From contig NC_061783.1 in the NCBI RefSeq assembly GCF_022458985.1, positions 15,197,913 through 15,261,912 of the forward strand: a DNA stretch of 64,000 bases, read 5' to 3'. The notes under the pieces were generated by a model. It ran no database searches and had not been told where the DNA came from. It saw only the letters and a program-made list of their open reading frames with translations. This stretch comes from Mugil cephalus. Its lineage: Eukaryota; Chordata; Actinopteri; Mugiliformes; Mugilidae. Positions 46,790 to 57,677 of this stretch are shown piece after piece. Position numbers and translations under genes: made by a program. Position 1 is the first letter of the stretch, and every line of letters begins with the position of its first letter.

Positions 46790-49700
46790 TCTGAGTCAAT
46801 CTATCAGACTTGCACAGAGGCTAATGTCAGCAAGCTCAGCAGTCCTTCAACCACATCACTGTCGCTCATTTCACCCTTGTTGAACTCACACTATCATTTT
46901 CACCTTTGGCAATTTCACAGAGTGAGCAAAGTTGACAGACAGTGACCATGGATACAAACAAGATAAAGCGTGAGACAGAAAGAGACGCTGAAGATAAAAA
47001 AAAAATATGCAGCGTGTGTCCAAAAAAGGTCATTTTTTTTCTCTTTCTTGACACAAATGCCAGGAAGTTGTATACGAAATAATGCAAATACCTGTATCTG
47101 ACTGCAATTTTCCTTGTAACAATAACTACACAAATTGTTCTTGAGTCATTTTGAGACTAACTGCAAATCAGTGTTTTGAAAAAAGCAACCGTGACAGGGA
47201 GAGAGAGTCAGACAGACAGAGAGAGGAACCTGAGGCAGTGATGTAGAACATCAACTCCAACCAGACAGTCTGCAGGAAAAAAAAAAAAAAAAAAAAAAAA
47301 GTATAGGGAGGCAAATGTCTCTCAGCATTTCTTGCTCTTTAATCTGACACCCCTCCCCATCTGTCTCTCTGTCCCTGTCTCCCTCTCTGTCCCCCTGAGC
47401 TGTGTTCTGTGTGTTCTCTCCCTGCCTCTAATGTGCTTTGGCGTGTGTTACCCACGGGTGCTTGCGCGCTGCTGCCGCCGCCGTCCTAAAGCCGGGTCAG
47501 GGGGGCGGCTAAAGCGGCGCGATGCCGTCTGTGACATCATCAGTCACTGCTATTACTCACGTCTCACCTCCCCTCACTGTCTGAAACTGCCGCGGCTCTA
47601 GGTGCTTGGTGGCGAGCCCAACGACACAAACAAACAAGCGCAGATTTGAGCCCACGTCTCCGGGGATAAATAAACCGGTATTTGAGGAGCTCAAAATTCA
47701 GCTTAATTAAAACTGTTTTTCTAAATACTGCCGCTGATTCACGTGTGTTTTCGTTTGGGAGGCTGTGGTTTGCAGTACTATTAAACTGTACTGCGTTCCT
47801 ATTATTTCGACAACCCCATTTTTAGTTTTTTCTTCCAGTTTAACAGCAAAATGAGCCGTTGAATTCTCACGTTTCTTACACTTGAACACTACAACAGTCA
47901 GGACGGGGGATTTAGTGCTAGACATTATATATTAGAAAGCGTGTGTTGTCAAGTGAAAAATGGAAATCAATGCCATGTGATCAGATGTCCAAAATATTCA
48001 ATATCTCCCATGTGAATAAACCCGTCACTTAGTTATGGCGGTGTGCAGTCGCTCACGGTAAAGAATGTAAAACTGCCTCAATAATGTATAAGGTAGGTTT
48101 TAAAGTGAGCGGTTTAGCCAGTAAAATGGTGTAAAGAGATCATGACATCTTCACCTTGAAATTGCTTTAAAAAGCTTGAATGAATGGTGACTAATTACGC
48201 ATCAAAAACCACTAATAAATGACAAATGTAGTTCCGTAAAAGCTGCCACTTGGATCAGTTTCTATAAAAGAGGTTGGAATTAATTCACTGATAATTCATC
48301 CAATGGTCTATAAGACAGACACTATAAGTCTATGGTGGATATGTACAGGAGAAGTGTTTAATTCCCTTTTTCTTATTTTCTCATAACAGCAAACCTACAG
48401 TAATTTGGAAGCTGAGTAAAGCGAAACCAGTTTAAAAACTTAATTTTATAAACACAAAAAGAGAATTTTTTTTAAACGTGTCTTGCACTGTGCCTCTGCA
48501 CGAGCTAAAAAACCCTCAAAAAACTGTGCGTAAAAGCAAGAAATGTGCTTCCATTCAGCGAGCATGTGTGTGTATGAGGATCAGACTGTGTCAAATTGCC
48601 ACATCTGCCATTTCTGTACCTGGGGGTCTGTCTGTCTGTCACCCCTGCTGTCAGCCAATGAAGAGGTGAGACTCTGCAAACTCCTCCACACGGGAATACA
48701 GATAGCTGGTATGAAAGCCCTCAGCCTGTGTGTGGGAACACACCGTATAAATCATACATGACCAGCACCACCAGGCACCATATGTATGTTACTGAGCGGC
48801 ATTAATAACAAGCATGCCAGGATCCACGAGCGCACAGGGAACGTATATGTCTTTTAAGTCTCACTCCCCCTGCACCCCTGACATGTCCTCTTGGAAGCAC
48901 CTGCAGCACTGAACTCAATGTGCCACAGAAAAAGACAAAAGAAAAATAAATTTGGAGGGTGAGGGGTTGGAGAATGGATAAACCAGGCGACAGTGACAGA
49001 ATAATGACGTTTGGAGCATAAATACCCAAAGGCATGAATAGCTGAAGAGGGAAATACACAAGCCAAAAGAGCACGGGGACAAATAAAAGACAGGAAAAAC
49101 ACGAGTCAAAGTAGGACAGAAAAACAGATAGCGTGACTGAAAGACAGATTAACTAAAAGAGACACCAGAGAGACAAAGAGCAAACGGGAGGAACGAAATG
49201 ATGAAATGCAGGAGAAAAGAAGGGGAGCGATAAGGACAGGTTTTAGACCCAGGCAGAGACAGAGCAGAGTTAGCTGTGTGCATGCTAAAATAGGTGGCAG
49301 ACTCTTGTCAGCGCAATGACCTAGTCACGAAGGACTGAGGAATTCTCCCTGTTGACCCGGACACATTCCTCCGGTCCTCAGACGTTAACCCATACCACAC
49401 CACCGTACTGTACTGCTAAGGTTCGCGTGGTTTTCCTGAAAGTGACCCACGAAAAAAAAATAAATAATCGAATATACGCATGCTACAGGCAGCACGCAGT
49501 TTCTAAAGCAACATCAACATCTCCCATTTTGAGCGGACGAATCTGCACAAGAATCTGAAAAATCCAGCGAACGACCTGCGGTGTATTTACCATCTATTCG
49601 ACGGCGGAAGCGAAACGCTACAAATCTTGGGAGCAAATAGTTTCGTCAAAGATTTCAAATGTTAGGTGAAGCACGCGGCTCTGAATCAACAGCCTGTGCT

Positions 49701-52700
49701 GCCCTGCAGAGAATTGTGTGCACATGTGTGAATAGGGCCCTGCGAAAACATTGTGAAAATATCAGGGCAAGAAGGGCGCTATTGTGTCGCGGAGGCAGAA
49801 TGTCGCTCTTATTCTCGTGCTGCTGGTCCGGGGGCATCGGGGTGACATCAGCACAAAGACAGAAATGTAATGTGAGGCATCTCCAAAACTAGCTACAAGG
49901 CTACGCCACAGGCCGGTCTTTATACCCTCAATATCTCACTTTTCAGCAACATCTGATAATCGGGACGTGACCAGCTGATGACCCTTCCACTTGTTGCAGA
50001 CTAAGATAAGTCACAGCGGGCTGTGTTGCACCAAAACTGACTCAAACAGGCACGCCGAATGAAAGATTGCCTGCCTTTCACATGGGCCCATGGTTAGCAC
50101 ATATCTGGGAGGTTAATCACGACGCAGTGACTCAGGGAAGGGTAATTCAATTATTCTGATGGTGCATTGACGTTTCGATCGGGCCACGGACTAAAATGGC
50201 TGGCCAAGTGTTCCTAACTGCTGAGTGCCATTAAGCAAAACTCCGTTCGGTTAAGTACTTGATTGTATTCAAAGCTACACAGAAAATAAACATAAAAAAA
50301 AATAAATAAAAAAATGCAGATTTATTCTACGTCCTTCAAAAATAAGTGAAATGGAAAACACATCCTTACCTGATATAAAATAAAAACAGCCCTTGAATGT
50401 GTGTCTGTCTGTCTCAATCTGAAACACACAAACACATTATAGAGATAGTATTAGTTTTTATAATGTATTTTAATCTGTAAATCACAAATAAGGGATTATT
50501 TGTCTTTAAACCTCAATCCAGACCCGTTCTTCATTAAATTTACATCCAATGAATTAAAAATAGAGGAATACTACATCAGAATTCATCACTTAATGTATAC
50601 ACGTATACCCTATACATGTTTTCAACACTGCAGACATTTCATCGTCCTATTTTTTTTATTTCAAAGTGTTGTCGCTGTTGCACCGGCGCTAGTCGGTTTG
50701 TCAGCTTCCAGACAGAATTTTAAAAAAAGAAAAAGGACAAATTCAGCGGCACAGATTCAAACCTGCTACGCACGACGGCAGCTTGCATGGGAATTCCTGA
50801 GGTCTGTTCGATCCATTAATGTATGCTGCGGTTGAATGTCATCAATTATGAATGAGAAACACACGAGGTTCACAGAGCGCTGCTATAGAATCATGGGAAA
50901 CGCACACGGCTCTGAAGCATCTCGGGTGTTTGTGACATACTGTGTGACAAAAAAAAGACGCCCGCGCGGCCAAAACGTAAGCTGGGCTCGTCGGGAAAAG
51001 CGCGCAGTTTTGGAACAAAGCAGATACATTCAAGGTTAAATTCAATCAGAGATGAGTGAGTCGTCTTAAGCTTATTTAGGCTGCAGGTATCGGCTCTTCT
51101 AAAAACAGACACGTTTTGGAAAATTACACAAAGATGTACATCAAAAAAGGCTATAAAAGGTGATCAGTGGGGCCTATTTTACTTCCTCATTCCTTAGGTG
51201 CCATGTACAGATACTGACAATTTTATTCTGCAGCTGTGGTCTCTTTCCCTTTAAGTCCCAAGTATTCAGGAGTGTGATGACCCTGCCAGTGAGTTCATAC
51301 CATAAGCAGACCCATATAGCTTCTCCTCCAGAGCCCCCGATCACGAGCCTGCTGAGCTGCCGCCTCAGTTATGTAAGATTACATAACACCAGGTCTGCCT
51401 GAGTAATATTTCATAACCTGGGGGTCCCAATACGCTGGCATTACCACTAAATCCCCTCAGGAGTGGACCCAAAGGTGCAGGGCTGGTTTGGCAATGTAAA
51501 AAAAATAAAATAAAAATGAATTTAAAAGCATATAAGAGCACATTAAGGTTCTCCAGGGAGATTTATCTCTCCTAACACTTTATTTAGCAGATGTTTGGTC
51601 TGAGCACTTTTTTTTTTTTAAGTTCAAACACTTTTTTCCTTCATATTCTTGAGAGCTACACTGGAGGTCATAGAGGGGTTGACCCAGAGACGCTACTAAA
51701 CAAAAGCTTCCTCCCCCCCTCGGCTTATCGAAGAATACAGTGCTACTGTCTGCCCGTAAATGTCATATCATTGTGTATTAATCAAATCATTGCATATGAA
51801 TTGATTCAGGACAGATTTAGACACTGGCAATTATTATCAAACTAGGCCAGTAACTGTTATCTAACGGTCTCGGCTACATAATTAGCTTCGTTTCAACCTT
51901 ATCTCTCCGGTATATGAGAAAATAACTGGAATGTTTTAAATCAAAAAAACTTATTTGACGTCTACATCCTCGCACGTCTTTGATAACCCTGCTTGATGCA
52001 GGATAGACAATTACCAAAAAAAAAGCAGAAAAAAAACGTCAGAAACAAGTACGCACAATCAAAAGCGTTTTCCAGAGTGTAGCTTAAACATTCACGACAA
52101 TAAAGGACACGGACGCGGAGAAACACACATGAACACGCTGCCCTCCGAACGATACGAACAGTCTTGGATTTTAGATAACAACTGTGGCAATTGATACAGA
52201 AAATGTGCGCGGAGATAAGGGGAGGCTATGTAAATAAAAAACAGAGCAAGCAGATATGTAACAGAGCAGGCGGAAAAGGAGAAAGGAAAAAAAGATGCCA
52301 GGAGATATCTGAGGCTGACACCGCAAGTGGGAAAAGGTTTCAGCGCTGGTTGCAGAGGATTGACTGAAAATGGACGATAGCAGGCTGGTGTTACATGTCT
52401 CCGTCCACCACACAGAGCTGTGTGTCGACTCCCATGCAGAAATGAATTCCCCCCCAATCCGCAACTGTCAACATCCTTACATCGCGGACGTAAAGTAACG
52501 TGCGCCAAAGCTTCTGGTCTTTACCTGAACTTAACCACTTCAGACAAAAGTAATCTCCGAATGCGGCGGGTGAATAAAAATGAAAAAAAAAAAGAAGAAA
52601 AAAAAAAACTTGTTGAAACTATCTTGGGTTTTGTCACTTAGCTGATGCCCAGGAATGAATCCACCCTTATCTTTTCTTGATATCGAACCACATCTCGGGA

Positions 52701-53270
52701 CTGCGGGTTTTGTCTTTACGGGGCGAACCGACAGATTTGGTCGGGGATACCCGGATGAACGGATGGAAGCTGGGATAGAAAAAGGGGGAGAAGTGTTGGG
52801 AGGAGTGAAAAATCGGAGAAGAAACTCTCCACTCTTGCTTAAAGTATCCCCCCCGCCCCCCACCCACCACCCTCTCCTTCCGCTACGCTTCATTCAAACG
52901 CCGTATCTTTCATTTCTGTGCATTTTTTAATTAACAACACGGCACGATCGCTCCCCGAATATGAAACATGATCGTGCAAATCCACGCATGCGTAAGCAGG
53001 AGGGGGTGAGGGGGGGTTCGACGACCGTCCGCCACTGCCGGCTTCTGTAACTCTAAATCACACCCTTACATATTATCACACACATGCACAGGCACACAGA
53101 TACACATGACGCACACGCAGATAGATGGGCAGCACAAATGCCTCCTTCTTGTGCAAGCCTCCCGTGCATGGGCCCCCTAAAACCCGGGCGCACTCGGTGA
53201 TCCCTTTCCAAAGCCCTCGTCTAAATGTGAGCAAAGGTAATCCTTGAAGGAGAGGCAAAGAGAACAGCGA
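46790..53270. other. Non-coding region
   Basis: No coding exon supported. Contains an A run at 47277-47300, a GC-richer patch at 47440-47600, and long non-repetitive stretches (49300-50280, 51150-51900) without recognisable genes. Confidence 0.5.
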
Positions 53271-53469
53271 TAACCCGCGATAAAGAGAGGCTGAAGGAGA
53301 GGGACGGCGAAAGAAGGGGCGAGAGGTGGGACGGACGGACAGGATGGAGGGATTAGCGGGCTGGGGAACGTGTATTATTTTTCACAATGTGAAAAAAAAA
53401 GAAAGGGAGGGTGGAAAAATGAGGTGGAGAGAGAGAGAGAGAAAAAAGGAAATAAAGACAGAGAGACCG

Positions 53470-53502
<33 letters not shown>

Positions 53503-55160
53503 AGGGAGGGGGGGTAAAAGGAAAAGGGCTTGTATACTCACAGATGAATGAGAGCGTGACCGAAGAAGTGGAGAAAAAACATGTCAGACAACGAAAATCG
53601 AGGGCGGCCGGAGAGTGCGGGGTCTGAGTTTGGAGAGAAGTCCAGCTTCTTCTCATTCTGGAGTTTTGTTTTTTCTTCTTTTTCCCGCGATTTTGCCAAT
53701 TCCTATCCAAGTCGTCCCTCCTTCCTAAGTCTATCCCCTACTGGTCCTCCTTCTCCTCTCTTCCCCCTCCCGTTTTTTCTTGCCAGTGCCGGTACTTCTT
53801 TCTCCTACGTCTCTCCTCTCACTCTCTCTGTCTTTTTCTTTTTTTTTTGCTTTCTCCCGCAGACCATGCTCTCCATTTTCCCCTCATTCTTTGCCTCTGC
53901 CTCCTTCCTTCACATGTCCATTCACAGATATGATTTTCCTTCCTTCCTTCCTTCCTTCCTTCCTTCAAACCTCAGCTCCTACATCAGAATGCAGATTTTT
54001 TTTCTTTTTTTTTTCTTTTTTTTTTAAAAAAAAGGTCTTAAACAGAAGTGGGAGAAAAAAAAATACTGCAGCAGACGAGGAAAAAAAAAAACTGTTTACA
54101 GGAAAGGACAAGCGGCTTGTGGCATGCAGCAGTCTAAACGCAGGGACAATCCACGGCCTGCATTTTTCAGGGGCGCCGCGCACAGTTGGGGTGAAGAAAG
54201 CGTTGTCTGCGTGGCGGTGCCTTCGCTACGTGAGGGAACGGGCGAGAAGCGGAGAATGGCAAAGCAAAAGGAAAAAAGAAAAGGGGAAAAAACCCTGAGC
54301 TCATTGCAGTCGGTCTCCAGTGTAAGTGGATAGTAAGCGCGCGTGAAGGGGAAATGAGTGGGAAGGAGTCCGGGGCGTGTGCATGTGTGTGTGTGAAGAG
54401 GTGGGAGGGGAGAGAGAGAGAGGAAAAAAAAAAAAAAAAAAAAAGGAGAGAGAAAGAGAGAGACTGGAGGTTAATGGAGAAATCTCCAAGAGGGAGGGAT
54501 AGAGGGAGGAGGAAGAGGAGGAGGAGGAGGAGGAGGAGGAGGAGGAGGAGGAGTGTGTCGGTGGGGAGAGGAAAGAGGAGAAAGAGGAGGGGGCAAGAAT
54601 AGGAATATATTTTTCTTTTAACACTCACGGCATTCAAATTTTAAGCTTTTCATTTTTCCACCCATCCGCTCCGAGGCTAATACCTTCTCCCTCTCTCTCT
54701 CTCTCTCTCTCTCCCTGCGTGACAGGGAAATAGAGAGGAAGAAAGAAGAAGAGAAAGAGCCAGTGTGCGCTTTGTCTTCAGCCCCTGCCGTTCCTTTTCC
54801 TGGTTTCCTTTCTGCTCCGGCTCTCCTCTATTCAGCCTATTTTCTGCACGTGCACTTGAACTCTAAATCCTGTCTGCGTTCCCCTCCCCTCTCTCTCCCT
54901 CTCTCTCTCTCTCTCCCTCTCTCTAACTGCGCATCTGTGTGTCTCTGCCTCCCTCCCTCGTTCCTCCCCCCTCCCTCCCTCCGAGGCAGAGGCTTGAAAT
55001 AGCGCTAGCAGGCAGGAGAGCGCGAGGGGAGGGAAAAAGGAGAGGGCGAGGGGGACAAAAAGGGGAGAGAGATGTTGAGAGGGGGGGAGGGGAAGAAGCT
55101 TAGACGGGGCTGACACAGAGAGCACAGAGTTGCTGTGTGTGTGTGTGTGTGTGTGTGCTA
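53271..55160. repeat. Compound purine/pyrimidine microsatellite block
   Basis: Almost 2 kb dominated by GA-, GGA-, CT- and CCTT-type repeats, with (TG)15 at 53472-53501, (CCTT)n at 53938-53965, A24 near 54424-54444, (AGG)n at 54505-54553, (CT)n at 54693-54714 and 54889-54925, and (TG)n at 55135-55158. No exon is supported, although the sequence between repeats (54760-54890) is unique. Confidence 0.8.
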
Positions 55161-57390
55161 GTGTGCTATATGTGTGTGTTTGTGTGCGAAAGAACATGTC
55201 TGCAAATGTGTAAACACGCATTTTATCCACTTTGGCTTTGGATGCGGTGTTTCGCCTCGATGGTGTCAATCCGCATGAGATGTCAGCTCACATACCAACA
55301 GGAAGCACATGACTTTTTGAGGACAATGAAAGCAACAATTTAAAAGAACTGGATTTTTTATGTTTTTTTTTTTTTCTGTGTTTGTGTCAGTTCTTAATGT
55401 CAAACTGCGCCAGCAACAAACCGTGCAATCGCGTGTAGACGTTATGCACCACGATTTGTGCTACAGTGTTATTAATTCTCCCGACTGTTTGTCCGCTGGA
55501 TTAATATTTACTAAAAATGACAGAGTCTTTTCTCAAGCTATATTATGTAACAGTTATATAGTATATATGAGGGGTTTTCAACATTTTTTAGGTCAAGGAC
55601 CCCAAACTCAGATTAAGTAGGGACCCCCCCATATTAAATTTGGCTTAGTGCTAATTATAAATATACATTATTATTATAATTTTGCATTCAATATTAAGCT
55701 ATTAAAATAATACACAGCTCCAAATATTATTTTTTTATTTCAAACATGTGCAACAGTACGGTGGCTGTGCTGGAAAATTGTGGAAAAATCAAAAATATAT
55801 ATAAAAAAATGTCTAATCAACTAAATACTTTGCAACCCCCTTGCAGTACCTTCATGGACCCCTTGTTTAAGACCTATGATATACATTATTATATGTCAAA
55901 TATAAATATTACTACTTGATAACTTGTCGTAGTATATATTGGTTTAACATGGGGAGAAGGGGGATTTTATAAGCTTTAGCTTCTTACTCCTCTTTTGAAC
56001 ATAAAATGTGTTGTCTGATGATTATTGTCTTATTAGTTTGTTTGCTTTTTTCATTCATTCATTCAATAGTGATGCCTTCAACCTGCTCTGATTTTCAAAT
56101 CCCTGAAAGGAAAATCAAAATAAAGAAGTACCAAATCTTCACTTTTAAGAAGCTGTTTTTTTTTTTTTTTAATTTTTCATAATAGTTTTTTTTATTTGCT
56201 CTTTCATCAACTAATTTATTGTTTTATTTTGTTTTCTATCTTGCTTTTACTCATGTTCTTGTTTTTCGGTGTGTTTTTAATCTGTTGTACAGCACCGTGG
56301 TTCACCTGTGGGCTGTTGTAAAGTGTTGTAACATTACATTTAATGTCCGTGTTTAAGACTTTCTGTCAGGATTGTTTTAAACTTCAAGTTCACACATCTG
56401 AAGGTAATTATTGCAGTTTTAAATACTAAAAAAGTGTATTCACAGAAAATTTGGTAACTAATTCTGGTTAACAATTATTATTTCAGTAGAAATATGTTGT
56501 ATTTGGCATTTTCCATCACTTTTGTATACAATAAAAGATGAAATACACACTCTTAGTTGCAGCTGTAGATTGATTTTGCTTGCCTCAAACGTGAGACCAG
56601 TGCTTCAGTGCTTTTGGAAACAAATTAAATGAAAGAGTGCTCTGAATATTAGTTCAGTTTTGCACGAGACATGCAGGTATTATCACAAGGAGAAAGAAGG
56701 CAGGTAATTAAAAAGGGCCGTGGTTGTTTCAGTGTTTTGTTTTCTGAGGGCAGCAGTCGTCTTGGCAAACCCGAGGCCTGCGTATACGAGGCTAAATCTA
56801 AAAAGACAGCCACTGAGGACACCGATGACACAGGAATTTTAGATTATAAAAAGTGTTATGTCATCATTTCAAAATGCATCACAATGTGCAGTAGCTTCTG
56901 AATTTCTTTCAAGCCGAACACAGATTTTATGTAACCTCTGTATCAACCTAAAAAAATAAAATATGTTTAGCTCAAAAGAAAGCAACATGTCGATTATAAA
57001 AGTTACTAACCTTCTGGTGGTGGTGTCCTCCTTAGTTAGCCGCATCAGACTTTCTGAAAAGCATTTGAGTCTGATAAAACACAGAAATGAGACCAGAGTT
57101 AAATAAATAAATAAATACATTTAAAAAAAAGTGTCACAACACCACCCTCTGCTGGAGGCAATAAGAATAGCAGAGCATCATCACAATTAAAAAAAAAAAT
57201 AGTTTTAACCTTGTTTAACCATCAATTTGACACATATATATAATTAATATATAACATATGAAAGTGGCAGTTGTTGGTATTAATGTTTAAAGGCTGAGTT
57301 AGGTAAGAATTTTAAGGTGGAGGTGAAGTTATTTCAGTCTACCGTATCATCCATCCCAAATGGGAGCAGTCTCCCCTCCACCTGCATCAG
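55161..57390. other. Non-coding flank upstream of rps19
   Basis: AT-rich, with hAT-like MITE copy 2 at 55570-55875 and a CTCF-like word (ccaccctctgctgg, 57142-57155). No gene recognised. Confidence 0.55.
55570..55875 (+). mobile_element. hAT-like MITE, copy 2
   Basis: Begins aggggttttcaacatttttt then aggtcaaggacccc and ends ccttcatggaccccttgtttaagacct, whose reverse complement echoes the start. This is the common structure of non-autonomous hAT elements. It shares the ordered blocks described for 12185-12488. No transposase. Confidence 0.7.
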
Positions 57391-57392
57391 CA

Positions 57393-57522
57393 TCCTTTCC
57401 TCCTCTTCCTCCTCTTCCTCCTTCCTCCTGCTGCTTCATTGCTTCACTCCTTCGTCCACACTGGGACCACACAACCACACCTCACCTCCTGGCCGTCGAC
57501 TGCGTGGCATATATGAAAAAAA
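57393..57522 (+). promoter_or_regulatory. rps19: Candidate rps19 first exon with TOP-like pyrimidine start
   Basis: Ribosomal protein genes usually start in a pyrimidine tract (5' TOP) and often have a short noncoding exon. The coding part of rps19 begins exactly at an acceptor, so such an exon must exist. A long pyrimidine run at 57393-57427 followed by a donor (aaaaaaa|gtaaga, GT at 57523) fits. A second donor at 57300 (ttag|gtaaga) is an alternative. No CpG patch marks either. Confidence 0.3.
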
Positions 57523-57677
57523 GTAAGACATTTGATACTGAAAATGGTCAGTTTGTGTCCATGGCTGCCAGAGATGCTGCTGTGGCGCTAGTGCCTTAGC
57601 TAACGTTAGCGAAGATGCTAAATACGACGTTTAAGGTTTAATTTTAAGCTCACCCTTGTGTCAAATGTGCCTTTCAG

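Noticed and set aside
27561..57390. Possible mir-9 hairpin, expected from human synteny near MEF2D
   Set aside because: I read both strands for the mature words (ttggttatctagctg and its complement) and found no match; only unrelated partial words.
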